A stretch of 50,855 bases of DNA from Hymenobacter sp. ISL-91 (GTDB lineage: Bacteria > Bacteroidota > Bacteroidia > Cytophagales > Hymenobacteraceae), in contig NZ_JAGGPS010000007.1 in the NCBI RefSeq assembly GCF_018613725.1, positions 66,606-117,460 of the forward strand, written 5' to 3'. The notes beneath the pieces were generated by a model. It ran no database searches, had not been told where the DNA came from, and worked only from the letters and a program-made list of their open reading frames with translations. Positions 27,616-36,062 of this stretch are shown one piece after another; the stretch's first letter is position 1; every line of letters begins with the position of its first letter. The position numbers were made by a program, and so were the translations under genes.

Positions 27616-28302
27616 CTACTCCGCCACCGACGACACCCCAATAACTTCTTGCACCGGGCCGGTGCTGAGCAGCTGCTGGCGCAGCGTGTCGGCGGCTTGC
27701 TCCAGCTGGGGCCTGATCTGGTCGAGGGCCAGACGCAGGCCCTGCACATCGGCGAGGCGGGAGGCGTGGCCGTGGCCCTGGCCGTAACCGTGGTACACGG
27801 CCACACGCACTTTGCTGCGGCCCTGGCCGGCGTAGGTGCCAATAGTTTCGCCGCGGGCGTCAATAATCTGGACTTCGGCGCGGATGTCGGTGCGGTACCA
27901 CTCCAGCGGAATGCCCAGCAGGCTGGGCGTCATCAGCGTCAGCATCTGGAAAATCTGCAGGACCCGGCCGGTGCGGCGCTGCGTGGCCTGGGTAATCTGC
28001 AACTTGGCATAGCCGTACTGCACGCTGTCGAGGCCCGCATCGAGGCCCGTCGCGGCCGATTCGGCCAGGTGATAGGACAGTTCCTTGCGGAACACCTTGC
28101 CCGGGTCTTCGGGGTAGCCGTCCTCCGAGTTGGTCGTGAGCGGTCCGGCATCGACGACGGCTTCCAGCTTGGGCAGCGTGCCCACCGCCACCGAGTTGTT
28201 GCTTTGAATAGTGCGAAATACCGCCTTTTCAGTCGACTTGCAGCTTCCCAGACTCAGGGCAGCCAGCAGAAACAGAGCAGTACCACGATACAAATTCCTC
28301 AT
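27616..28302 (-). CDS. uncharacterised lipoprotein
   Basis: 228 aa from ATG 28302, where the lipoprotein signal starts (MRNLYRGTALFLLAALSLGS, then C). The mature part reads KSTEKAVFRTIQSNNSVAVG, then a section typical of secreted alpha/beta proteins with a hydrophobic stretch MLTLMTPSLLGIPLEW (about 130-145) and RTDIRAEVQIIDARGETIGTY. The C-terminus is helical and rich in Gln and Leu. It recalls periplasmic proteins that carry a DUF4136-like fold, but this is a guess. Single gene with its own promoter box at 28342-28349. Confidence 0.75.
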   Translation of the reverse strand: MRNLYRGTALFLLAALSLGSCKSTEKAVFRTIQSNNSVAVGTLPKLEAVVDAGPLTTNSEDGYPEDPGKVFRKELSYHLAESAATGLDAGLDSVQYGYAKLQITQATQRRTGRVLQIFQMLTLMTPSLLGIPLEWYRTDIRAEVQIIDARGETIGTYAGQGRSKVRVAVYHGYGQGHGHASRLADVQGLRLALDQIRPQLEQAADTLRQQLLSTGPVQEVIGVSSVAE

Positions 28303-28341
28303 ACACATTCCAGTCAGTAAGCTGTCAGTCAGATAGAAATG

Positions 28342-28349
28342 CAAAAATA
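28342..28349 (-). promoter_or_regulatory. TANNTTTG (-7) box of the lipoprotein gene at 28302
   Basis: TATTTTTG on the minus strand in an A/T-rich stretch; exact match to the consensus, about 40 nt before the start. Confidence 0.5.
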
Positions 28350-28466
28350 CGGGGAAAGCCAGGAAATTGATTCCAGCAATTAGGAGAAATATAATCCGGG
28401 TTTTTCACTCCAAAAACAAAAAATAGCACTTCCTGCCGATAAGCAAGAAGCCTCTGCTTTTTGCAC

Positions 28467-28507
28467 AAAAAAAAGTCCCGCCGGTGCAAAACCAGTGGGA
28501 CTTTTTT
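28467..28507. terminator. terminator after the dicarboxylate symporter gene
   Basis: AAAAAAGTCCC / GGGACTTTTTT with a 17-nt loop; T-runs on both strands. The rest of the 28345-28550 gap is A/T-rich and otherwise empty apart from the promoter box. Confidence 0.88.
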
Positions 28508-28550
28508 GGCAGAATTGCCCAAATAAAATTCAAGTAACCAACAGCTAAAC

Positions 28551-29966
28551 CTAGTGGCCGTGCTGCACCAAGGCGCTGTCGGCTTCGGCCAGGTCGTCAA
28601 CCGGGTCAGGAGCCACATAGTTGTCGATGAATTCGCCTTCCCAGCGGGCTACTACGGCTGAGGCCAGGCAGTTGCCGGCTACGTTCACGGCCGTGCGGGC
28701 CATGTCCATCAGGGCATCAATGCCCAGAATAATGAACACCGGCCAGGCTGGTAGATTGAACGAAGCCACCGTGGCCAGCAGAATAACAAGCGAGGCGCGC
28801 GGCACGCCGGCCACGCCCTTGCTGGTAAGCATCAGCGTGAACACCATCACCAGCTGCTGGCCCCAGGTCAGGTCGACGCCCGCGGCCTGGGCCACGAACA
28901 CGGCCGCCAGCGAGAGGTAGAGCGTGGTACCGTCGAGGTTAAATGAGTAGCCCGTCGGCATCACGAAAGCCACGATGCGGCGCGGTACGCCCACACTTTC
29001 CATGGCTTCCATGGCCCGGGGCAGCGCCGCCTCCGACGAGGTAGTGGCAAAGGCAATACTCACCGGCTCGGCAATGGCTTTGATGATGCGCATGATGGGC
29101 AGGCGCGCAATAAGGGCTACCGGCAGCAGCACTACCAGCACAAATACAATAAGCGCCGCATAGAGCGTGAGCAGCAGCTGAAAGGCGTTGAACAGCGGCG
29201 CAAAGCCCATTTTACCCACCGTGTAGGCAATGGCTCCACCTACGCCAATCGGGGCGAAGTACATCACCACGTTGGTGAACTTGAACATCACCTCCGACAG
29301 GCTCTCGGTAATCGTAATCATGGGCTGGCGGTGGCGCTGGTGCACCATGGCCAGGCCCACGGCGAAAATCAGGGCAAATACCACTACCTGCAACACCTCA
29401 CCGTTGGCCACCGATTTGGCAATGTTTTCGGGGAAGATGTGCAGGATAATGTCGCTGGTGGTCTGCTCCACGGTTTGCAGTTCCTCCACATCGGCCGCAA
29501 TGCCGGTCCGGTCGATGCCAGCACCGGCCTTGGTGAGGTTGATGGCGGCCAGGCCGATGAACAGGGCGAAGGTGGTCACGACTTCGAAGTATACCAGCGC
29601 CTTAACGCCCATGCGGCCTACCTGCTTGAGGTCGGCGTGGCCGGCAATGCCCACTACGAGGGTGGCAAAAACCAGCGGCGCGATAATCGTTTTCACCAGC
29701 CGTAGGAAGATGTCGCTCAGTACCTTGAGGTTCACGGCTATTTCGGGGTAGTCGTTGCCGATTTCAGCCCCGATAAACATGCTGATGACGATCCAGAACG
29801 TGAGCGAGCGGCGCTTCCAGGCGGCCCAGGTGAGGGCTACCAGAAACAGCCAGCGGGCGGCCAGCGCCACGGTGGGGTCGAGCATACCGCGGCCAGCCAG
29901 TACGGTTAGGCCGGCGGCCAGCGCGAGTAAAACGAGAACCAGGAGCGTGAGTCGGGATATTTTCAT
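28551..29966 (-). CDS. dicarboxylate/amino acid:cation symporter (DAACS family)
   Basis: 471 aa. Carries dicarboxylates such as glutamate, aspartate or C4 acids into the cell with Na+ or H+. Family features: the Ser-rich hairpin ATTSSEAALPRAMEAM, MPTGYSFNLDGTTLYL (NLDGT cation and substrate site) and GVAGVPRASLVIL of hairpin 2. Eight membrane helices are expected. The N-terminus has two additional hydrophobic stretches (LLVLVLLALAAGLTVL and ARWLFLVALTWAAW) before the usual first helix, making it slightly longer than GltP or DctA. Substrate cannot be fixed from sequence. Promoter box at 30059-30066, terminator at 28467-28507. Confidence 0.93.
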   Translation of the reverse strand: MKISRLTLLVLVLLALAAGLTVLAGRGMLDPTVALAARWLFLVALTWAAWKRRSLTFWIVISMFIGAEIGNDYPEIAVNLKVLSDIFLRLVKTIIAPLVFATLVVGIAGHADLKQVGRMGVKALVYFEVVTTFALFIGLAAINLTKAGAGIDRTGIAADVEELQTVEQTTSDIILHIFPENIAKSVANGEVLQVVVFALIFAVGLAMVHQRHRQPMITITESLSEVMFKFTNVVMYFAPIGVGGAIAYTVGKMGFAPLFNAFQLLLTLYAALIVFVLVVLLPVALIARLPIMRIIKAIAEPVSIAFATTSSEAALPRAMEAMESVGVPRRIVAFVMPTGYSFNLDGTTLYLSLAAVFVAQAAGVDLTWGQQLVMVFTLMLTSKGVAGVPRASLVILLATVASFNLPAWPVFIILGIDALMDMARTAVNVAGNCLASAVVARWEGEFIDNYVAPDPVDDLAEADSALVQHGH

Positions 29967-30058
29967 GCGGTGTAGGGGTGCGGGGCAAGCACCCGCCGGT
30001 TTGGTGGGAGTAATGATGGAGAGCTGTAATTGGTGCGGCCCGTAAAAGCAGCATCCGA

Positions 30059-30066
30059 CAAATATA
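30059..30066 (-). promoter_or_regulatory. TANNTTTG (-7) box of the symporter gene
   Basis: TATATTTG on the minus strand, exact consensus, about 90 nt before the start. Confidence 0.5.
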
Positions 30067-30142
30067 GGCGGCCCGGCCGGAGAACCGCGGCCGAAGCCTT
30101 AGCTTAGCCCGCGGCTTGCCCACCATCCGCCCGCCCCGCCCC

Positions 30143-31159
30143 ATGCTCACCTGGACGCTCACGCCCCTGGCGCTACCGCTGCGCTTTACCTGGAAAATTG
30201 CCCGCAACGCTTCGGCCTCTAAAACCAACCTGCTGCTGCAGGTGGCCGGTGGCGGCTACACCGGCCGCGGCGAGGCGGCACCCAACATCCGCTACCACGA
30301 AACCCCCGAAGGCTTGCAGCAGGAGTTTGCACAGCTGCAGGCTGCCGGCCTGGTCCATTGCGAAACCCTGGCCGAGCTAACCGATTTCCTAACCCGGCAC
30401 CAGCCGGCCGCCGCGCTCCGCTTTGCCCTCGAATCGGCATTCGTACACTACGAGGCCGCCCGGCTGGGGCTGGCGGTGCCCGAGCTGCTGGGCGTGCCTG
30501 CCCCGGCTGGGCCAGTGCCCACGGCGGCTACATTACCCATTATGGAGCCGGGCAAAGTAGCCGGTTTTATCCGCGAGCAGCGCCTGAGCCGGTTTCCGCT
30601 GCTGAAAATAAAGGTGAACCGCGACGGGGCCTTGGACTTGCTGCGTGAAGTAACCCGCCTGCTGCCCGGCCACTCGCTCATCATCGATGGCAACGAAGCC
30701 TGGCCCGATGCCGACAGCCTGCGCCAGAACTGGGAGCAGATAAGGCAACTGCCCGGCCTGCATGTGCGCCTGCTCGAACAGCCGCTGCCCGCCACCTGCG
30801 CCACCGACTACCGCGCCCTCAAAGGCCAGCTCGGCTGCCCCGTTTTCGCCGACGAATCGGTGACTGACGGGGCCGACTTTGCCGATATTGCCCGGCAGTT
30901 TGATGGCGTGAATATGAAGCTAATGAAAGCCGGTGGCTACCTGAACGGCCTGCGCATCCTGCGCGAAACCCGTGCGCAGGGCCTGCAAACCATGCTTGGC
31001 TGCATGGTCGAAACCTCGCTCGGCATCTGGTCGGCTCTGCAGCTGAGCGCCCTGGCCGACGTGTGCGACCTCGACGGCTTTCTGATTGTGCGCGATGAGC
31101 CCTTTGGAATGGTGGAGGAGGAAAACGGCCTGTTGCGTAACTCTGTGAAGAAAGCGTAA
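30143..31159 (+). CDS. dipeptide epimerase (enolase superfamily, Ala-Glu epimerase type)
   Basis: 338 aa from ATG 30143. Muconate-lactonising-enzyme-like fold. Catalytic and metal-site residues are visible: KIKV (KxK base), IDGNEAW, LLEQP and ADES (Asp, Glu, Asp metal ligands), the second Lys in MKLMKAGG, GCMVETSL and the closing CDLDG of dipeptide epimerases. These enzymes turn L-Ala-D-Glu into L-Ala-L-Glu during murein peptide recycling; others act on different dipeptides, so the exact pair is uncertain. No dipeptidase gene lies beside it. o-Succinylbenzoate synthase is the main alternative, less likely given CMVETS and DLDG. Confidence 0.88.
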   Translation: MLTWTLTPLALPLRFTWKIARNASASKTNLLLQVAGGGYTGRGEAAPNIRYHETPEGLQQEFAQLQAAGLVHCETLAELTDFLTRHQPAAALRFALESAFVHYEAARLGLAVPELLGVPAPAGPVPTAATLPIMEPGKVAGFIREQRLSRFPLLKIKVNRDGALDLLREVTRLLPGHSLIIDGNEAWPDADSLRQNWEQIRQLPGLHVRLLEQPLPATCATDYRALKGQLGCPVFADESVTDGADFADIARQFDGVNMKLMKAGGYLNGLRILRETRAQGLQTMLGCMVETSLGIWSALQLSALADVCDLDGFLIVRDEPFGMVEEENGLLRNSVKKA

Positions 31160-31176
31160 TCCGAACGTCATATTAG

Positions 31177-31279
31177 AACGTCATGCAGAGCAAAGCGAAG
31201 AATCTCGCGTGCCAAAGTAACTTCCTACATCAGGATTACTTTGGCACGCGAGATTCTTCGCTTTGCTCTGCATGACGTT
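31177..31279. repeat. long inverted repeat, family B copy 2 (44-bp perfect stem)
   Basis: Arms 31177-31220 and 31236-31279 are exact complements, starting AACGTCATGCAGAGCAAAGC and ending AAAGTAA at a 15-nt loop. A partial second foot AACGTCAT lies just upstream (31163-31170 region). Between convergent genes. Confidence 0.92.
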
Positions 31280-31305
31280 TTGCTTATTTCAGCGCGACGT
31301 GCTGC

Positions 31306-31878
31306 TTATTTCAGCTTGGCATCGATAGCCTGAATCTGGCTGTCCAGCGCCGAGGTGTCGGCGGTTTTGCCGCCGCTGCTGAGCAGGCTGATTTTCTGAT
31401 TGAGCAGGCCGATTTTCTGCGCCATGAGGCCTATTTTGTCGTTCATTTCGTTCAGGCGGGTTTCCATGGCGGCGGCGTTGCCCGGGGCCGGGCGCGGGTC
31501 GGTGTAAGTGCTGAACTCGGCGGTAGCAGGCACCGAGTTGTCGCCACGGGCCTGAGCGGCGCTGGCCGGCGAGCCAAACACAATATCGCCGTTGGGCCGC
31601 ACATAGTCGCCCGCTTTAAGCGTCGTGATTTTACCGCCGGGCAGCTCCACAATGCCGCTTTTGTAGTTGATTTTGGTGCCGTTCTTCAGCAGCACATTTT
31701 TGCTGAGCGAGGTGGCGCGCTGACCTTTCATGAGCACTACCTCGCCATTCTGGAGCATAAAACGGTCGGAGGGTGAGGTTTCGACCGGGCCAGCTACTTC
31801 GCCAGCGGGCCGCGTTTGGGCATGCAGGGCCGGGGTGGCGGCCAGGGCCAGCAGCAGGGCACAGAGAATCTTTTTCAT
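31306..31878 (-). CDS. secreted DUF6799-type protein with C-terminal coiled coil
   Basis: 190 aa. Signal peptide ending ALHAQ (about residue 21). Two tandem copies of a short beta motif: DRFMLQNGEVVLMKGQ (38-53) with LSKNVLLKNGTKINYKSG, then LPGGKITTLKAGDYVRPNGD (79-98); this is the pattern of DUF6799, common in Bacteroidota. The C-terminal 55 residues form a coiled coil with near repeats KIGLMAQKIGLLNQKISLL. Probably periplasmic or surface-bound through the coil. Function unknown. Confidence 0.8.
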   Translation of the reverse strand: MKKILCALLLALAATPALHAQTRPAGEVAGPVETSPSDRFMLQNGEVVLMKGQRATSLSKNVLLKNGTKINYKSGIVELPGGKITTLKAGDYVRPNGDIVFGSPASAAQARGDNSVPATAEFSTYTDPRPAPGNAAAMETRLNEMNDKIGLMAQKIGLLNQKISLLSSGGKTADTSALDSQIQAIDAKLK

Positions 31879-32003
31879 GGGGGCAAGTTACGTCGGAGAA
31901 TGCAGCTACTTACGGCGTTCAGGTCGTTGCGTTGGGCCGGGCGGCGCGGTTGTTGTCTGTCCGGCCGGGTATACTCACCGGAACTGTGGTGGATTATTAA
32001 ATG

Positions 32004-32019
32004 TATGTACATATATTTG
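32004..32019 (+). promoter_or_regulatory. marR promoter: TANNTTTG box overlapped by a palindrome
   Basis: TATATTTG (32012-32019) is an exact -7 box, 28 nt before marR. It overlaps the perfect palindrome TATGTACATA (32004-32013), the centre of a 20-bp dyad (31999-32018) with 9 of 10 matching positions. Binding here would block transcription, as expected of MarR self-repression. Confidence 0.6.
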
Positions 32020-32047
32020 TCGCCAGATCCGCCTTTCCCCGCTGCCC

Positions 32048-32497
32048 ATGAAGATTGAGGACGAAATCAAACAGGTTGCTTTCCGCGACGACTACCAGAA
32101 GGCGCACGTCAACCTGATTTTTACGGCCAACTGGCTGCAGCAGCAGCAAAGCGGCTTTTTCAAGCAATTTGGCCTTACGCTGCCGCAGTTCAATATCCTG
32201 CGGATTCTGCGCGGCCAGCATCCTAAGCCGGCCACTGTTAACCTGCTTATCGAGCGTATGCTCGACAAAACCAGCAACGCCTCGCGCATTGTTGATAAGC
32301 TGGAGGCTAAAGAACTGGTAACGCGCTGCGTGTGTCCCAGCAACCGCCGCGCCGTCGATATCCGCATCAGCGACGCCGGCCTGGAGCTGCTCGGGCGCCT
32401 CGATGCGGCTATGAATGAGCAGCAGTTCGGCGTGCAGCACCTCACATCGGCCGAAGCCGCCCAACTCAGCCGGCTACTCGACAAAATCCGCGACTAG
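32048..32497 (+). CDS. MarR-family transcriptional regulator
   Basis: 149 aa from ATG 32048. Winged-helix repressor: GLTLPQFNILRILRGQHPK (about 42-60), recognition region LLIERMLDKTSNASRIVDKL, wing CVCPSNRRAVDIRISDAG. It is followed after 52 bp by a yceI gene on the same strand, a pairing seen repeatedly in Bacteroidota, so the regulator probably controls that operon. A palindrome over its own -7 box (31999-32018) suggests self-repression. The Cys-x-Cys at the wing (CVCPS) could sense oxidants, which is inference. Confidence 0.92.
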   Translation: MKIEDEIKQVAFRDDYQKAHVNLIFTANWLQQQQSGFFKQFGLTLPQFNILRILRGQHPKPATVNLLIERMLDKTSNASRIVDKLEAKELVTRCVCPSNRRAVDIRISDAGLELLGRLDAAMNEQQFGVQHLTSAEAAQLSRLLDKIRD

Positions 32498-32549
32498 CGA
32501 CCATACTTCAGATTTCCCATTTTCTCTTTTCACTTCTTCCCTTTTTGTC

Positions 32550-33191
32550 ATGAACAAATTCTTCCTGCCCGCCTTGCTGGCCGCTTCGCTGCTGGCAGCT
32601 GCTCCGGCCTCGGCCCAGAAAAAAGCCAAAACCGCCTCCGCCCAGACTGCTTCCGCGGCCACTTACCAGTTGCAGCCTCAGCTGAGCACACTGGGTTGGG
32701 AGGGTAAAAAAGTAACCGGTGCCCACAACGGCACTATGCAGTTCCAAAGCGGTGCTGTGGCCGTGCGCGGCAACCAGATTACAGGCGGCAAGTTTGTTGT
32801 GGATATGAACTCGCTGAAAGTAGAGGACATCAAGGACGCTGACTCCAACGGAAAGTTGGTGGGCCACCTGCGCTCCGACGACTTCTTCAGCATCGATAAG
32901 AACGCCTCGTCCACGTTCACTATTACCAGCATTGCGCCGCTGCGGGGCGATGCTAAAGGCAACAACTCCACCATCACCGGCGACCTCACCATTAAAGGCA
33001 TCACCCAGCGCATCAGCTTTCCGGCCAAAACCGGCGTGAAAGGTGGTGTAGCCTCGGCCACCGGTGTGGCTACCATCGACCGCACCAAGTTCGACATCAA
33101 GTACGGCTCCAAGTCGTTCTTCGAGAGCATCGGCGACAAAGCCATCATGGACGAGTTCACGCTCAGCTTCAACGTAATTGCCAAGAAGTAA
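32550..33191 (+). CDS. YceI-family periplasmic lipocalin-like protein
   Basis: 213 aa. Signal peptide MNKFFLPALLAASLLAAAPA(SAQ). After a Lys/Thr/Ala linker the YceI domain begins (YQLQPQLSTLGWEGKKVTGA, about 42-60), with GGKFVVDMNSLKVEDI, HLRSDDFFSID and GDLTIKGITQRISFPAK. YceI proteins fold like lipocalins and bind isoprenoid chains in the crystal structures known; they are often induced by base, acid or stress. Second gene of the marR-yceI unit, closed by a strong terminator. Confidence 0.94.
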   Translation: MNKFFLPALLAASLLAAAPASAQKKAKTASAQTASAATYQLQPQLSTLGWEGKKVTGAHNGTMQFQSGAVAVRGNQITGGKFVVDMNSLKVEDIKDADSNGKLVGHLRSDDFFSIDKNASSTFTITSIAPLRGDAKGNNSTITGDLTIKGITQRISFPAKTGVKGGVASATGVATIDRTKFDIKYGSKSFFESIGDKAIMDEFTLSFNVIAKK

Positions 33192-33232
33192 ACTAGTGCC
33201 TCGAGCGTAGTACATACTACGAAAGCACGGTA

Positions 33233-33272
33233 CGCAAAAGGCCCCGCAACTATAGTTGCGGGGCCTTTTGCG
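33233..33272. terminator. bidirectional terminator after yceI
   Basis: 18-bp perfect stem CGCAAAAGGCCCCGCAAC with TATA loop; runs of A and T. Shared with the convergent gene ending at 33293. Confidence 0.94.
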
Positions 33273-33292
33273 TGTTCAGAAGCGGCAGAAGC

Positions 33293-34003
33293 TTATTGCC
33301 CGCTAGTAGTGGGCACGGGAGCCGAAGCCGGCGTGGGCATTGGGGCAGCTGCTGGAGCTGCTGCCGCGCTATTGCGGAGTGTAAGCTTGAGTGGCGCCAC
33401 GTTGGTTTCGCGCAGGGCCATAATGCCGTACACAGTTTCGCCGGGCCGCAGCACTTTGTTGGTCAGGTCGTAACGGGCCAGTTCGTTGCGCATGTTTTTG
33501 TTGGCCGCACTGGCGCCCAGCATGTTGCCGCCGGCAATGAACGGGCCGGTAGGAAGGAAGACCCGATTATCTTCTGTTATCTGGCCATTTACGGTGGTGT
33601 AGTTGCCAACGGTAACGTTCAGCAACACATACAGCAAATAAATGGCCACGCCCTGCTTCAGGTCTTCAGATGCCTGCATAGAGGAAACCGGCTGAATGGG
33701 CCGGTCGCCAAAAGACAGTTCTAGGTCGCGGGAGAAGTTGAGCTCGTTAGCCGTGTTGTTGCGTAACTGTACGGCCACCACCTGGTAACCGCGCTTGCGC
33801 TCCTTTTTTACGTACTTTTTGTTGGCTCCGTTGGTAATCAACGCGCTGTAGCGGTAGCTAAAATCGACCGGCGCGCCGGCTGGCGCGGCCGGCTGGTACG
33901 AGGTGATGCGCTCCGGCTGGATAGCACGGTAGCTACCGGCACAGCCCGACAACAAAACGGTCGCTGATACAGCGGCTGCCACTTGGGTAAATGTTTTTCG
34001 CAT
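33293..34003 (-). CDS. uncharacterised lipoprotein with Ala/Pro-rich tail
   Basis: 236 aa from ATG 34003, the start of a lipoprotein signal (MRKTFTQVAAAVSATVLLSG, then C). The body has VDFSYRYSALITNGANKKYV (about 48-67), then KKERKRGYQVVAVQLRNNTA and a beta-type core (DLELSFGDRPIQPV), a hydrophobic segment GVAIYLLYVLLNVTVG and LRPGETVYGIMALRE. The last 25 residues are Ala/Pro/Thr. It fits a small periplasmic beta-sandwich. No family recognised. Confidence 0.75.
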   Translation of the reverse strand: MRKTFTQVAAAVSATVLLSGCAGSYRAIQPERITSYQPAAPAGAPVDFSYRYSALITNGANKKYVKKERKRGYQVVAVQLRNNTANELNFSRDLELSFGDRPIQPVSSMQASEDLKQGVAIYLLYVLLNVTVGNYTTVNGQITEDNRVFLPTGPFIAGGNMLGASAANKNMRNELARYDLTNKVLRPGETVYGIMALRETNVAPLKLTLRNSAAAAPAAAPMPTPASAPVPTTSGQ

Positions 34004-34055
34004 ATAAATACGATGAGAATGATAGCACCAGCATACCACACGCTGATATTTCGAC

Positions 34056-34063
34056 CAAATGTA
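34056..34063 (-). promoter_or_regulatory. TANNTTTG (-7) box of the lipoprotein gene at 34003
   Basis: TACATTTG on the minus strand, exact consensus, in an A/T-rich stretch. Confidence 0.5.
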
Positions 34064-34174
34064 TAGGTCGGCAGAACTGCTTTGTACCAGTGAATGATAA
34101 AATTTATACTTTTTGTTAGCCCAGTCTATAACTTTTTTTAAACAGCCTAATCTGTGCCATCCACCTGACTCATA

Positions 34175-34732
34175 TCAGTCGGCCAATACCAACTCCCGGG
34201 GTAGCTCGAACTTGAGGCTGCGGCTTTTGCTGCGGGCGTGCAGCTGGGTCAGGAAGTCATCCAAGTCGGCTTTGTATTCAAGCCAAAGGTCTTCGTGCAG
34301 GTTCTTCTGTATCAGTTGGGTAGTGCGGGCTGCCAACCGGGCCGTAGCCGTGTAAAAGCCCGCGTACGAACTCTCGAACTGGCCGGTATAGTTCTCGAAA
34401 ATATGCCGTAGCGCGTACAGGTTCAGGTCTATTTCCAGACGCTTGTCCTTGGTGATGCGGCGGGCGCGGGCCACCTCTTTCACGGTTTTGCTCAAGGCCT
34501 TGGTGAGGCTGCGGTTGAGCAGCCGCCCGGTGGCGCCCACCGCAAACAGCTCATGAATCTGGTCGGAGGCCTGCTCGTACACGGTGGCCGCGTCCACGTC
34601 GGGCAGTAGCTCGAAGCAGAGCGTGTCATAGAGCTCGGCGTCGCGGCGGGCGGCCCGCAGGAGCAGGGCTTCCTTTTCCTTCTCGGAAAGCTGTTTGAGG
34701 GCGCGCTTGAAATCGGCGGACGGGACAGGCAT
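34175..34732 (-). CDS. uncharacterised cytoplasmic helical protein
   Basis: 185 aa, no signal peptide and no membrane segment. Strongly helical and charged: KRALKQLSEKEKEALLLRAA (9-28), then RDAELYDTLCFELLPD, a middle part KTVKEVARARRITKDKRLEI and C-terminal LWLEYKADLDDFLTQLHARS. The opening recalls DUF6155-like proteins of Bacteroidota, but I would not assign it. Single gene. Confidence 0.75.
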   Translation of the reverse strand: MPVPSADFKRALKQLSEKEKEALLLRAARRDAELYDTLCFELLPDVDAATVYEQASDQIHELFAVGATGRLLNRSLTKALSKTVKEVARARRITKDKRLEIDLNLYALRHIFENYTGQFESSYAGFYTATARLAARTTQLIQKNLHEDLWLEYKADLDDFLTQLHARSKSRSLKFELPRELVLAD

Positions 34733-34913
34733 TGGGGTCGGCTAAATAATAAAATTGACGAATTAAAAGTTGTCGGGGGCTGCCCAGTAGCTGCAAAACC
34801 GTTGCGCGGCCTCCGTCGAAACTCTTTTACGCAACCCAGAAACGAATCGGCGCGCCGCCCTGTTATACCCGGCTGCCAAGAGCGTAGCAGCCAGTTTTCT
34901 GGCCGGTTTTTCG

Positions 34914-34921
34914 TATTTTTG
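34914..34921 (+). promoter_or_regulatory. TANNTTTG (-7) box of clpS
   Basis: TATTTTTG, exact consensus, ending 4 nt before ATG 34926. The transcript should start at or beside the A of the start codon. Confidence 0.55.
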
Positions 34922-34925
34922 TGCC

Positions 34926-35207
34926 ATGAACAGCAACCCGCAAATCGAGTACGACGAGGACGTTCTGCTCCTGGAAAAGACGACGGATGTGCGCGACCTT
35001 ATCGTGTACAACGACGACCATAACACCTTCGACCACGTCATCAAAACCCTGGTTGATGTGTGCGGCCACCAGCCCGAACAGGCCGAGCAATGCACGCTGC
35101 TTATCCATTACAAAGGCCAGTGCACCGTCAAGCACGGCAGCTACGAGGAGTTGGCCGGCATGTGCACCGCCATCCACGACCGTGGTATTTCGGCCGATGT
35201 AATCTAA
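34926..35207 (+). CDS. clpS: ATP-dependent Clp protease adaptor ClpS
   Basis: 93 aa. Delivers proteins with destabilising N-terminal residues to ClpAP-type protease (N-end rule) and blocks other substrates. Family motifs: LIVYNDDHNTFDHVIKTL (25-42), with the Asn-Asp pair that grips the substrate amino group, VCGHQPEQAEQC and a final helix. Short acidic N-terminal extension as usual. The start is fixed by the NSNPQIEYDED opening and the promoter box. A heptad repeat element lies between it and recR. Confidence 0.95.
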   Translation: MNSNPQIEYDEDVLLLEKTTDVRDLIVYNDDHNTFDHVIKTLVDVCGHQPEQAEQCTLLIHYKGQCTVKHGSYEELAGMCTAIHDRGISADVI

Positions 35208-35211
35208 TCTG

Positions 35212-35297
35212 AGCTGCAAGCTGCAAGCTACAAGCCACAAGCTTTCTGTTGCGGAAAGTAAAAGCTTATAGCTTATAGCTTATAGCTTGTAGCTAAA
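35212..35297. repeat. heptad AGCTNNN palindromic element, copy 3
   Basis: Left units AGCTGCA (twice), AGCTACA, AGCCACA, AGCTTTC; centre TGTTGCGGAAAGTAAA; right units AGCTTAT (three times), AGCTTGT, AGCTAAA. It fills the clpS-recR gap almost exactly: 4 nt after the clpS stop and 4 nt before the recR ATG. Confidence 0.88.
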
Positions 35298-35301
35298 CTA
35301 C

Positions 35302-35916
35302 ATGGAGTTTCCTTCCAAGCTAATTGAAAACGCCGTTGGTGAGCTCTCGAAGCTGCCGGGGGTAGGTAAGAAAACGGCCCTGCGGCTGGCTTTGCACCTG
35401 CTGAAGGCCGAAACCGACACCACGGCCTCACTGGCTGAGGCGCTGGCCAAAATGCGCTTCGAGATTCGCTACTGCGACACCTGTCACAACATTTCCGATA
35501 CGCCCGAGTGCGCTATCTGCGCCAACCACCTGCGCGACCAGAGCACGGTGTGCGTGGTGTCGGACATCCGGGACGTAATTGCCATTGAAAACACGGCCCA
35601 GTACCAAGGGATGTACCATGTGCTGGGCGGCGTCATTTCGCCCATTGAAGGCATCGGCCCCGGCGACCTGAACATTGATTCGCTGCTGGAGCGCATAACC
35701 CGCGAGGGTTCCGAAATCCGGGAAGTTATTCTGGCTATCAGTCCCACGATGGAAGGCGACACCACGGCCTTTTACCTCTCGCGCAAGTTGCGCGACCAGC
35801 CCGAGCTGCACCTCAGCAGCATTGCCCGCGGCATCCCGATGGGTGGTGAGTTGGAGTACGCCGACGAAATTACGCTCGGCCGCAGCATCGTCGACCGCCA
35901 GCGCCAGGCGCAGTAG
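35302..35916 (+). CDS. recR: recombination mediator RecR
   Basis: 204 aa. Works with RecO and RecF to load RecA on gapped DNA. Helix-hairpin-helix [20 protein letters not shown] (13-32), zinc finger [16 protein letters not shown] (about 57-72), then a Toprim domain ([16 protein letters not shown] and [16 protein letters not shown]) and a closing Walker-B-like region. Length and motifs fit the family fully. The gene starts 4 nt after the heptad repeat, so that repeat forms its 5' untranslated region. Confidence 0.97.
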   Translation: MEFPSKLIENAVGELSKLPGVGKKTALRLALHLLKAETDTTASLAEALAKMRFEIRYCDTCHNISDTPECAICANHLRDQSTVCVVSDIRDVIAIENTAQYQGMYHVLGGVISPIEGIGPGDLNIDSLLERITREGSEIREVILAISPTMEGDTTAFYLSRKLRDQPELHLSSIARGIPMGGELEYADEITLGRSIVDRQRQAQ

Positions 35917-35928
35917 GGGAGGAGGGTT

Positions 35929-36014
35929 GTAGCGCGAAGCTCCGGCTTCGCGTGTCGTTGAACGGCTTCCCTCGGCAGTCAGCAACGGCGCGCGAAGCCG
36001 GAGCTTCGCGCTAC
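35929..36014. repeat. BIME-like pair of GTAG-hairpin (REP) units, copy 3
   Basis: GTAG plus CGCGAAGC-TCCG-GCTTCGCG, spacer, then CGCGAAGC-CGGA-GCTTCGCG plus CTAC. The spacer carries GCAGTCAGCAACG, the reverse complement of the spacer motif in the copies at 6457 and 21796, so this copy is inserted the other way round. Confidence 0.9.
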
Positions 36015-36062
36015 AGCCCTTCTGTGTAACTTTCGCGGCCCTAACCGCCGACGCTCCGCCCC

